Assembly (NCBI GenBank): GCA_023442945.1
Contig: JAEZWW010000118.1
Coordinates: 1 to 48,711 of the forward strand
DNA length: 48,711 nt
Source of the DNA: Pseudomonadota bacterium
GTDB lineage: Bacteria; Pseudomonadota; Gammaproteobacteria; Burkholderiales; Burkholderiaceae_C
Direction of reading: 5' to 3'
The translations under genes were made by a program, and so were the position numbers. The notes under the pieces are model-generated. The model had not been told where the DNA came from, did not search any database, and saw nothing but the letters and a program-made list of their open reading frames with translations. Below, piece after piece: positions 24,957-33,695 of this stretch (the stretch's first letter is position 1; every line of letters begins with the position of its first letter).

Positions 24957-25042
24957 ACACCGTGACCGGACCTGCGCCGGTCACCGGTGTCGTCCCCCTC
25001 TCGAAGAAGAGGGGGACGTCGCCTCCGGCGACTCAGGGGGTG
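24957..25042 (-). repeat. Family 2 structured repeat after ahcY
   Basis: Starts at the ahcY stop on the minus strand: CACCCCCTGAGTCGCC leader, hairpin GTCCCCCTCT/AGAGGGGGAC, then hairpin arms ACACC(G)GTGACCGG and CCGGTCACGGTGT around the loop CGCAGGT. Same order, loop and bulge position as the copy after paaD, but different stem bases that still pair. Confidence 0.9.
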
Positions 25043-26494
<1,452 letters not shown>

Positions 26495-26520
26495 CAAGTG
26501 GCTCCAATGCACAAGCATTT

Positions 26521-26575
26521 CAAAAAACCACTGATGGAGGAAGGAAGCACTCACCCTGCACGATCAGTGGGTGAG
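26521..26575 (-). terminator. Predicted expression platform of the SAH riboswitch
   Basis: On the minus strand CCACTGAT (26570-26563) can pair with ATCAGTGG (26535-26528), directly followed by TTTTTTG, a terminator-like arrangement. An alternative 7-bp hairpin CTCACCC (26575-26569) with GGGTGAG (26556-26550) uses the same 5' strand, and its outer bases overlap the 3' strand of the riboswitch pseudoknot (26573-26584). The structures exclude each other, so this is a plausible switching module; its sign cannot be settled by eye. Confidence 0.55.
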
Positions 26576-26644
26576 CGTCGTTGCCATTGTCAGGTGTCCG
26601 AGCCTCACGCCCGGCCAGTTGGCGGGCGCTGCAACGCTCCTCGG
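26573..26644 (-). promoter_or_regulatory. SAH riboswitch
   Basis: The minus strand carries the SAH riboswitch layout. P1 pairs CCGAG (26644-26640) with CTCGG (26602-26598). A GCGCCCGCC/GGCCGGGCG-type P2 arm lies inside it. GAGCGTTGC (26639-26631) pairs with GCAACGACGCTC (26584-26573) to form the pseudoknot next to P1. This class binds SAH, excludes SAM, and is known upstream of ahcY in beta- and gamma-proteobacteria, where SAH raises expression. Position 79 bases before the ahcY start fits. Confidence 0.92.
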
Positions 26645-26870
26645 AGAGCTTGAAATTATACCGAGCGCGGCCGCTCAGCCTCTAGCACGCCGACGCGCCC
26701 AACGCCAACGCCCGCTGTGGCGATGGCATCACAGCCCCGTCACGCGCGCCGCGATAATGCCGCCCAGAGCCGAAAAGGCCGCCTTGCAGGACACCTCGAC
26801 GGGTCTCAAGGGGGGCGACCGCAACCACGCGGTTGGCGATTAGAAGAAGCACAGATCGGGAGTTTCTGAG

Positions 26871-27740
26871 ATGTTCCGTATGCAGGGCGCCGTGGGGCGC
26901 TTGGGGCGTTGCGCGTGGGCGCAGCTGAGCGGGGTCGCGCGCCCGCTGGCGCTGGGCGCGGGCCTGGCCTTGGCGCTGTTCTTGGCCGGCCCGGTCGCCG
27001 CGCAAAACCGCGCGCACCCGTGGATCGCCAGCCCGCCGCGTCTGCAAGCCGAGGCGTACTTCACCAACCTCCACGACGGCGACACGGTGCAGAGCCCGTT
27101 TGTCGTGCGCTTTGGCTTGAACCTGTGGGGCATTGCGCCGGCCGAGCACGACATCGTGCGCACCGGCCACCACCACCTGCTGATCGACAAGCCGCTGCCG
27201 ATCCCGCCCAACCGCCCGATCCCGTTTGACGACCACCACGTGCACTTCGGCAAAGGCCAGATGGAGCGCGTGCTGGACCTGCCGCCGGGCCGCCACACGC
27301 TGCGCCTGCTGCTGGCCAACCACGCGCACGTGCCCTACTTCATCTACAGCCCGGAGATCACGGTGACGGTGAAGCCGGGGCGATCCAAGCTGCCGGCCGA
27401 CTATGGCAAACAGCCGCGCGTGGAGATCCTGGGCCTGTCGGACAACGCGGTCGCCAAACCGCCGTTCCGTGTGAATTTCCACGCCAGCGGCCTGAATGTG
27501 GCCAGCAGCGCCGCCAAGGTCAAAGGCACGGGCCACTTCCAGCTGTTGCTGCACCCGACGGCGCCGGGCGGCAAGGACGTGGCGCTGGACTTTGCCGGCG
27601 GCGAGACGGAGGCCTGGCTGCAGCCGCCCGCGGGCAGCTACCGCGCGCAACTGGTCTTTGTGTCCAACGTGGGCGACGCCAGCAAGCCGTTGGCGACATC
27701 GGGCGCGCTGAACCTGCGCGTGGGCGGCGACGCGCCCTGA
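26871..27740 (+). CDS. Exported DUF4399 domain protein
   Basis: The 289-residue product has a signal peptide (about 24-45, PLALGAGLALALFLAGPVAAQ) and a clear DUF4399 domain: YFTNLHDGDTVQSPFVVRFGLNLWGIAPAEHD, GHHHLLIDKPLP, HVHFGKGQMERVLDLPPGRHTLRLLLANHAHVPYF. The C-terminal half (PRVEILGLSDNAVAKPPFRVNFHASGLNV) looks like a second, degenerate copy of the same beta-rich fold. The histidine-rich HHH and DDHHVHFG segments could bind metal, but function is unknown. It stands alone between the divergent SAH riboswitch and prfC. The ATG at 26871 is the first of two close in-frame starts (26871, 26880). Confidence 0.82.
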   Translation: MFRMQGAVGRLGRCAWAQLSGVARPLALGAGLALALFLAGPVAAQNRAHPWIASPPRLQAEAYFTNLHDGDTVQSPFVVRFGLNLWGIAPAEHDIVRTGHHHLLIDKPLPIPPNRPIPFDDHHVHFGKGQMERVLDLPPGRHTLRLLLANHAHVPYFIYSPEITVTVKPGRSKLPADYGKQPRVEILGLSDNAVAKPPFRVNFHASGLNVASSAAKVKGTGHFQLLLHPTAPGGKDVALDFAGGETEAWLQPPAGSYRAQLVFVSNVGDASKPLATSGALNLRVGGDAP

Positions 27741-27825
27741 AGGCCCTGTCAACTGCGCCTCCGGGCCGCCACGTGCGGCGAAGGCCCAGGTCTGCGAAAA
27801 TCCTGGGTTGCCTGGAGTTCGCCCC

Positions 27826-29457
27826 GTGTCATCGCCCTACGCCTTCGAAACCCGCCGCCGCCGCACCTTCGCCATCATTTCGCACCCCGACGCCGGTAAA
27901 ACCACGCTGACGGAAAAGCTGCTGCTGTTCTCGGGCGCGATCCAGATCGCCGGCGCCGTGAAGGGCCGCAAGGCCAGCCGCCATGCCACATCGGACTGGA
28001 TGGAGATCGAGAAGCAGCGCGGCATCTCGGTCGCGTCGTCGGTGATGCAGATGAGCTACCGCGACCACGTGATCAACCTGCTCGACACGCCCGGCCACAA
28101 GGACTTCTCGGAAGACACCTACCGCGTGCTGACCGCCGTCGATTCGGCGCTGATGGTGATCGACGCGGCCAACGGTGTGGAAGCGCAGACGCGCCGCCTG
28201 ATCGAGGTCTGCCGCCAGCGCGACACGCCCATCATCACCTTCGTCAACAAGATGGACCGCGAGGTGCGCGACCCGCTGGACATCATGGACGAGGTGGAGC
28301 GCGAGCTGGGCATGCCCTGCTGCCCCATCACCTGGCCGGTCGGCCAAGGCAAGAGCTTCGGCGGCATCATCAACCTGCGCACCAAGAGCATGACGGTGTT
28401 TGCCGCCGGCAGCGAGAAGCGACCGCAGGACTTCGAGGTGATCCCGCTGTCCGATGCCGACAAGCTGCGCGCGCGATTTGGTCAGGCGTTTGACGACGCG
28501 CGGGAAAGCATGGAGCTGGCCGTGGGCGCATCGGCCGAATGGGACCACGAGGCCTTTCTGGCCGGCAAGCTGACGCCGGTGTTCTTCGGCTCGGGCGTGA
28601 ACAACTTCGGCGTGATGGAAGTGCTGGACGCCGTGGTCGACATGTCGCCGCCGCCGGGCCCGCGTGTGGCCTACACCGAGGTGAATCGCAACCGCGAAGA
28701 GAAGACCATCCAGCCCGAGGACAGCGGCTTTTCCGGCGTGGTCTTCAAGGTGCAGGCCAACATGGACGCCAACCACCGCGACCGCATCGCCTTCGTGCGC
28801 GTGGCCAGCGGCAAGTACACGCCCGGCATGAAGATGAAGGTGCAGCGCACCGCCAAGGAGTTGCGGCCGACCAGCGTGGTGACCTTCATGAGCCAGCGGC
28901 GCGAAGCGGTGGATGAAGCATTTGCCGGCGACATCATCGGCTTCACCATCCATGGTGGCGTGCAGCTGGGCGATTCGATCACCGATGGCCCGGCGCTGCA
29001 GTTCACCGGCTTGCCTTTCTTCGCACCGGAGATGTTCATGACCGTGGTACTGAAGAACCCGCTACGCACCAAACAGCTGCAGCAAGGTTTGATGCAGCTG
29101 GGCGAAGAAGGCGCGATCCAGGTCTTCAAGCCCGACGCAGGCGGCAACATGCTGCTGGGTGCGGTGGGCCAGCTGCAGTTTGAAGTGGTGCAGCACCGTC
29201 TGAAGACCGAGTACGACTGCGAAATCCGCCTGGAAGGCAGCCAGTACACCGGCGCGCGCGGGATCACCGCCGACACGCCGGCCGAGCTGCGCGAATTTGA
29301 AAACGCCTACCCGCTGCGCCTGGCGCACGACTCGGCCGATACGCTGGCCTTCCTGTGCACCAGCCCGTACGACGTGCGCCTGGCGCAGGAGCGCTTCCCC
29401 AAGATCCACTTCCACCCGCTGCGCGAGCATGCGGGCTTGAGCCTGCAGAACAGCTGA
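27826..29457 (+). CDS. prfC: Peptide chain release factor 3
   Basis: The 543-residue GTPase RF3 removes RF1/RF2 from the ribosome after peptide release. G motifs: SHPDAGKTT (G1), DTPGHKDFSEDTYR (G3), NKMD (G4), and the RF3-type GRKASRHATSDWMEIEKQRGISVASSVMQ switch region. Domains II and III follow and the C terminus (FPKIHFHPLREHAGL) is normal. GTG at 27826 is preferred, giving MSSPYAFETRRRRTF with a TGGAG upstream; a TTG at 27808 is less likely. A family 1 repeat follows 58 bases after the stop. Confidence 0.95.
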   Translation: MSSPYAFETRRRRTFAIISHPDAGKTTLTEKLLLFSGAIQIAGAVKGRKASRHATSDWMEIEKQRGISVASSVMQMSYRDHVINLLDTPGHKDFSEDTYRVLTAVDSALMVIDAANGVEAQTRRLIEVCRQRDTPIITFVNKMDREVRDPLDIMDEVERELGMPCCPITWPVGQGKSFGGIINLRTKSMTVFAAGSEKRPQDFEVIPLSDADKLRARFGQAFDDARESMELAVGASAEWDHEAFLAGKLTPVFFGSGVNNFGVMEVLDAVVDMSPPPGPRVAYTEVNRNREEKTIQPEDSGFSGVVFKVQANMDANHRDRIAFVRVASGKYTPGMKMKVQRTAKELRPTSVVTFMSQRREAVDEAFAGDIIGFTIHGGVQLGDSITDGPALQFTGLPFFAPEMFMTVVLKNPLRTKQLQQGLMQLGEEGAIQVFKPDAGGNMLLGAVGQLQFEVVQHRLKTEYDCEIRLEGSQYTGARGITADTPAELREFENAYPLRLAHDSADTLAFLCTSPYDVRLAQERFPKIHFHPLREHAGLSLQNS

Positions 29458-29515
29458 TGCGCGGCGGCCACTCCGCCGTCAGCCGCGGGGACGGGCGCGT
29501 TTTGGGTGGCACAGA

Positions 29516-29580
29516 ATTGCTATATTTTATATAGCTGCTTGCGAAGATCCTTCTAGGGCTATCGGCCCATTTCATTTAAA
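29516..29580 (+). repeat. Family 1 repeat after prfC
   Basis: Plus orientation; a 7-bp hairpin GCTATAT-TTT-ATATAGC, then CTTGCGAAGAT, CTAGGGC and CGGCCCATTTCATT. It is the copy with the longest first stem and lies in the convergent prfC-Lrp gap. Confidence 0.9.
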
Positions 29581-29690
29581 ATGCGACCTTTGGCTTGCCC
29601 GCTGCCCGCTGCCAGCGTGCAGCCTGGGGCGCCTGAGCCTGAAGCAGCGCCCGCCCACGGCAGGGGGAACAGGGTATCCGCGCCCCCCAC

Positions 29691-30176
29691 TCACACCGCG
29701 CGCTGATCCACCGGCAGCGTCAGCCCTTCCTTGATCTCTTCCATCACCACGTAGCTGTTGCTCTGCGCGGGCACGGGGATTTTTTGCAGGATCTGCGCCA
29801 GCAATTCGCGGTACTCGCTCATGGCCGACAGGCGCGCCTTGATCAGGTAGTCGAAGCGGCCGGACACCAAGTGGCATTCCAGCACGCGCGGCTCGTGCAC
29901 CAGCTCATTGCGCAGCTTCTCGAACAGCTCGCCGGACTTGGACGACAGCGTCAGCTCGACAAACACCAGCAGCGGCCGCCCCAGTTTGGCCGGGTCCACC
30001 CGCGCGTGGTAGCCGGTGATCACGCCTTCGCGCTCCAGCCGGCGCACGCGCTCGGTCACGGGCGAGGTGGACAGGCCCACTTCTTGGGCCAATTCGGTCA
30101 TCGGCAGACGGCCCTGGCGCTGCAGCGTGTCGAGAATGCGGCGGTCGGTGCGGTCCAGTTCGGCGGTGGATGTCAT
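29691..30176 (-). CDS. Lrp/AsnC-family transcription regulator
   Basis: The 161-residue product has an N-terminal winged helix-turn-helix (about 8-65; MTELAQEVGLSTSPVTERVRRLEREGVI) and a C-terminal RAM domain (LLVFVELTLSSKSGELFEKLRN, VSGRFDYLIKARLSAMSEYRELL) that binds amino acids and drives oligomerisation. It is divergent from dadA, with 145 AT-richer bases between the starts, so it most likely regulates dadA in response to D- or L-amino acids (as DadR does), by inference from context. Start ATG 30176 rather than the in-frame start at 30221. Confidence 0.93.
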   Translation of the reverse strand: MTSTAELDRTDRRILDTLQRQGRLPMTELAQEVGLSTSPVTERVRRLEREGVITGYHARVDPAKLGRPLLVFVELTLSSKSGELFEKLRNELVHEPRVLECHLVSGRFDYLIKARLSAMSEYRELLAQILQKIPVPAQSNSYVVMEEIKEGLTLPVDQRAV

Positions 30177-30321
30177 GGTTTGCTGGCGCGGTGGCAGGGC
30201 AAGGGCAATATTCAGCAGCAATCACCGTCATTGGCGCTAATTTCAGTGATGTTTACTGCACATATCTTCATACAGTCTCAACTTCACTGCAAGCAGGGCA
30301 GTGCCAATGGTGGAGACAAGC

Positions 30322-31644
30322 ATGAAAGTCATCGTTCTGGGCGGCGGCGTGGTCGGCATCACGACGGCGTACTACCTGGCGCGCGGCGGTGCGCAAGTCA
30401 CCGTGGTCGAACGCCACGACGGCCCGGCGCTGGAGACCAGCTTTGCCAACGCAGGCCAGGTGTCGCCCGGTTATTCCACACCGTGGGCCGCGCCCGGCAT
30501 TCCGGTCAAGGCGCTGAAATGGATGCTGCAGCGCCACGCGCCACTGGCCATTCGCGCGGACGGCAGCCTGTTCCAGCTGCGCTGGATGGCGCAGATGCTC
30601 AAGCACTGCAACAGCGCCCGCTACGCCGTCAACAAGGAACGCATGACGCGCGTGGCCGAATACAGCCGCGACTGCCTGCGCCAACTGCGCGCCGACACCG
30701 GCATCGCCTACGACCAGCGCACGCGCGGCACGCTGCAGGTTTTTCGCACGCAAAAGCAATTGGCTGCAGCGCAGAACGACATCGCCGTGCTGCGCGCATG
30801 CGAGGTCCCTTTTCGTGAACTGCGCGCCGACGAGTTGCCCGAGATCGAGCCCGCGCTGGCCCACGCCAGCGGCCTGGTCGGCGGCCTGCACCTGCCGGGC
30901 GACGAGACCGGCGACTGCCACCAGTTCACCACGCAGCTGGCCGCGCTGGCACGGGCCGCGGGCGTCGACTTCCGCTTTGGCACGTCGGTACAGCGCCTGA
31001 CCACCCACGGCCGCCGCGTGACGGGCGTGCAATTGGGCCAGCCGGGCGCCGCCAACGGCGAAAGTCTGGCCGCCGACCGCGTGGTGGTGGCGCTGGGCTG
31101 CGCATCCCGCACGCTGTTGACCGCGTTGAATTTGGATTTGCCGGTCTACCCGGTCAAGGGCTATTCGCTCACGGTGCCGATCGTCCACGAGACGCGCGCG
31201 CCTGTTTCGACGGTGATGGATGAGACCTACAAGGTCGCCGTCACGCGCCTGGGCGATCGCATCCGCGTCGGCGGCATGGCCGAGTTGGCGGGCCACGACC
31301 TGCGCCTGAACCCGCGCCGCCGTGACACGCTGGAGATGGTCACGCAAGGCCTGTTCGCCGGCGCTGGCGACCTGCCCGCCGCCAGCTTCTGGACCGGCCT
31401 GCGCCCTATGACGCCCGACGGCACGCCGATCCTGGGCCGCGCGCCCGGCTGGGACAACCTGCTGATCAACACCGGCCACGGCACCCTGGGCTGGACCATG
31501 GCCTGCGGCAGCGGCAAGCTGCTGGCCGACCTGACGCTGGGCCGTTCGCCGGACATCCGCACGGATGGGTTGGGGCTGGACCGCTATGCCAACGGTAGCT
31601 TGTCGCGCTTATCTGGTGCCGGCGGGAACGCGGTCACAGCCTAA
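30322..31644 (+). CDS. dadA: D-amino acid dehydrogenase small subunit DadA
   Basis: The 440-residue FAD enzyme oxidises D-amino acids (D-alanine in particular) to 2-oxo acids and ammonia, passing electrons to the respiratory chain. The FAD GxGxxG motif is VLGGGVVGITTAYYLARGG at the N terminus; SFANAGQVSPGYSTPWAAPGIP, RGTLQVF, PVKGYSLTVP and FWTGLRPMTPDGTPILG are typical DadA segments. Start ATG 30322 with GGAGACAAGC upstream. It follows a divergent Lrp-type gene; no alanine racemase gene is next to it. Confidence 0.94.
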   Translation: MKVIVLGGGVVGITTAYYLARGGAQVTVVERHDGPALETSFANAGQVSPGYSTPWAAPGIPVKALKWMLQRHAPLAIRADGSLFQLRWMAQMLKHCNSARYAVNKERMTRVAEYSRDCLRQLRADTGIAYDQRTRGTLQVFRTQKQLAAAQNDIAVLRACEVPFRELRADELPEIEPALAHASGLVGGLHLPGDETGDCHQFTTQLAALARAAGVDFRFGTSVQRLTTHGRRVTGVQLGQPGAANGESLAADRVVVALGCASRTLLTALNLDLPVYPVKGYSLTVPIVHETRAPVSTVMDETYKVAVTRLGDRIRVGGMAELAGHDLRLNPRRRDTLEMVTQGLFAGAGDLPAASFWTGLRPMTPDGTPILGRAPGWDNLLINTGHGTLGWTMACGSGKLLADLTLGRSPDIRTDGLGLDRYANGSLSRLSGAGGNAVTA

Positions 31645-31783
31645 AACCATCCGATGTTCTGACGCCTCGGGCTGCGGCTTTCGCGCCGATCCAACGCTTG
31701 CTAGGGCGTCGCACAGCGCAGGCCACACACAGAACAGCGCCTGCGACCCAACGGCACGGTGGCCTTGGCCCGGATTCCGCCAC

Positions 31784-32455
31784 TCACCCAGCGGCTGGGC
31801 CATCCTGCCCACGCGCAGCACGCGATCGCGCCCTGACCCGCCCGGTTGACGCCGGCATGCCCAGGTAACCCAGCACCGCACGCCGCACGCGCCGCTCCAA
31901 GGACCGCGGCTGCGTCTCACCCAGCAACCCCGCGGCATCGACCATGCCGCGCGTCAGCGCCACCAGATCGCGCGCGACGGTGGGTGCCCCGGGCACGGCG
32001 TGGGCGCGCAGCACCTCGGTCACCGCGGCGATGATCTGGTGCTTGAGCGCCTCCGTCTCCGCGTCGATCGGCAACTGCGCTTCCGCGTATTCCAGGCTGC
32101 GCGCCAGCGCCGGGCGTGCCAGTTGGTGCGCAACGGCGGCGCGGATGAAACCGTGCAGCACCGTGCGCAACTCGCGCCCCGGTGCGCGGGCGCGCTCGGC
32201 GTCGATGGCGGCCATCATCTCGGCCCGCTTGCGGCGGATCAGTGCGGCCAGTAGCGCGTCCTTGCCGGGGAAGTACTGGTACAGGCTGCCCACGCTGACG
32301 CCGGCCAGCTCGGCCACCGCGTTGGTGTTGAGCGCATTCAGTCCGCCGCCCTCCAGAATGCGAGCCGCCGCCTCCAGGATGGCGTCCACCGTCGACACCG
32401 AACGCGACTGGCGCGGCTGCTTGCGGGCATTGAGCGCGTGCGACGGGTTGGTCAT
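31784..32455 (-). CDS. TetR-family transcription regulator
   Basis: The 223-residue product has an N-terminal TetR helix-turn-helix (about 20-66; TVDAILEAAARILEGGGLNALNTNAVAELAGVSVGSLYQYFPGKDALLAAL) and an all-helical ligand-binding domain with an arginine-rich tail. The start is ATG 32455; the longer open frame is antisense to the neighbouring gene. It is divergent from the darcynin-like/SDR pair, 46 bases apart, so it most likely represses that pair; a GCGAGTGATTGCTCGC inverted repeat at 32474-32489 in the gap is a candidate operator. Confidence 0.9.
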   Translation of the reverse strand: MTNPSHALNARKQPRQSRSVSTVDAILEAAARILEGGGLNALNTNAVAELAGVSVGSLYQYFPGKDALLAALIRRKRAEMMAAIDAERARAPGRELRTVLHGFIRAAVAHQLARPALARSLEYAEAQLPIDAETEALKHQIIAAVTEVLRAHAVPGAPTVARDLVALTRGMVDAAGLLGETQPRSLERRVRRAVLGYLGMPASTGRVRARSRAARGQDGPAAG

Positions 32456-32473
32456 GGAATGCGAGTAGGAAAA

Positions 32474-32489
32474 GCGAGTGATTGCTCGC
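32474..32489. promoter_or_regulatory. Candidate TetR operator in the TetR/darcynin gap
   Basis: GCGAG-N6-CTCGC inverted repeat (GCGAGTGATTGCTCGC) in the 46-base divergent gap, 13 bases before the darcynin-like start. Inference from position and symmetry only. Confidence 0.5.
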
Positions 32490-32501
32490 AATATACCGCC
32501 C

Positions 32502-32867
32502 ATGACTTCATCTACCACGACGGGACCTGCCGTCACCCAGACGCCCCCTTTCACCATCTTCATGCTGCTGCGCGCCCTGCCCGCCTGGCTGGCACTGCCC
32601 CGGCCGCAGCGCAACACGATCGCCGAAAGCGCCATGGCCCACGCGCTGAAGGAAGGCACGGTCAGCGTGCGCCACTTCGACGCCGAGGCCTTCACCGCCC
32701 AGTGCAGCGACGTGGCCGTGTTTGAGACGCCCGACCTGCCAAGCTTCTACCGCGCGGTGGAGCGCCTGCGCGACTCGGCTCTCTTCACCACGCCGTACTT
32801 CGAGTTGGTGCAGATCCTCCCCAGCATCGAAAACGGCTTCCGCCATTTCGAGCAGTCCGAAGCCTGA
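32502..32867 (+). CDS. Darcynin-like protein of unknown function
   Basis: The 121-residue soluble product fits the darcynin family pattern: FTIFMLLRALPAWLALPRPQRNTIAE, a central VRHFDAEAFTAQCSDVAVFETPDLPSFYRAVERLRDSALFTTPYFELVQILPSIENGFRHFE. The ferredoxin-like alpha/beta fold is related to small-molecule-binding dimeric barrel proteins; activity is unknown. It is nine bases upstream of an SDR gene, and both are divergent from a TetR regulator, so the three form a likely stress- or substrate-inducible unit. Start ATG 32502 chosen because the conserved part begins soon after. Confidence 0.8.
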   Translation: MTSSTTTGPAVTQTPPFTIFMLLRALPAWLALPRPQRNTIAESAMAHALKEGTVSVRHFDAEAFTAQCSDVAVFETPDLPSFYRAVERLRDSALFTTPYFELVQILPSIENGFRHFEQSEA

Positions 32868-32876
32868 GGCCGGCAC

Positions 32877-33620
32877 ATGGATGGGCACAACACCACCGCC
32901 CTGGTCACCGGCGGCCGAACCGGTGTCGGCCAGGCGCTGACGCAACAGCTGTTGGCGCGCGGCACGCACGTGATCGTCGTGGGACGCGAGCCGCTGGCCA
33001 CCCCGCTGCCTGCCACCCCAGGGCGGCTGTCCTTCGTCCAGGCCGATCTGGCGCAGCCCGCCGAACAGGACCGTGTGGTGACGGAGGTCAGCGCGCGTTG
33101 GCCATCGCTGGACATGCTGTTCAACAACGCGGGCGTGCAAGTGCAACTGCCGCCCGGTGAGATCGACCACAGTGACCGCCTCACCGAGTTGCGGACAGAG
33201 CTCAGCGTCAACCTGCAGGCGCCAATCACGCTCTGCCTGGGCCTCCTGCCGACGCTGGCAAAGCGCCCGTCTGCGATGATCGTCAACATCTCGTCGGCGC
33301 TGGGCTTAGCGCCCAAGCGCTCTGCGCCGGTGTACTGCGCCAGCAAGGCGGGCTTAAGCACCTTCAGCCGCGCGCTGCGCTACCGATGCGAGGCGGACGC
33401 GCCCACGGTGCGCGTGGTCGACGCCGTGCTGCCGCTGGTCGACACCGCCATGACGGCCGGCCGGGGCAGCGGCAAGATCAGCGCGGACGCCGCCGCGACG
33501 ACGGTGTTGCGCGGCGTAGGAGCCGACGCACAAGACCTGTGGATCGGCAAGACGCAGGTGCTGCACGCGCTGCACCGGTGGGTGCCCGCGCTGGCGTACC
33601 GCATGCTGCGTGAGCAGTAG
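32877..33620 (+). CDS. Short-chain dehydrogenase/reductase
   Basis: A classical SDR of 247 residues: cofactor motif TGGRTGVG (12-19), NNAG, catalytic serine in NISSALG and YxxxK in PVYCASKAG, so it is complete. It resembles DltE-type oxidoreductases of unknown substrate. It is nine bases downstream of the darcynin-like gene and under the probable control of the divergent TetR. A family 1 repeat begins 16 bases past the stop. Confidence 0.88.
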   Translation: MDGHNTTALVTGGRTGVGQALTQQLLARGTHVIVVGREPLATPLPATPGRLSFVQADLAQPAEQDRVVTEVSARWPSLDMLFNNAGVQVQLPPGEIDHSDRLTELRTELSVNLQAPITLCLGLLPTLAKRPSAMIVNISSALGLAPKRSAPVYCASKAGLSTFSRALRYRCEADAPTVRVVDAVLPLVDTAMTAGRGSGKISADAAATTVLRGVGADAQDLWIGKTQVLHALHRWVPALAYRMLREQ

Positions 33621-33636
33621 CAGCGCCGTGGCAAAG

Positions 33637-33695
33637 TGCTACCGATTTTCTAGCTGACCGCGCAGTTCCCTCTAGGGCTACAGCCTCAACGGCTG
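33637..33695 (+). repeat. Family 1 repeat between SDR and mmsA
   Basis: Plus orientation: GCTACCGATTTTCTAGC, GACCGCGCAG, CTCTAGGGC and AGCCTCAAC. It follows the SDR stop by 16 bases and overlaps the last codons and stop of the convergent mmsA. Confidence 0.85.

Noticed and set aside
31784..32455. The TetR gene as PaaR for the palindrome upstream of paaA
   Set aside because: It lies 14 kb away and is divergent from the darcynin/SDR pair, with its own inverted repeat in that gap; no AATTAACCGACC-type site is seen there.
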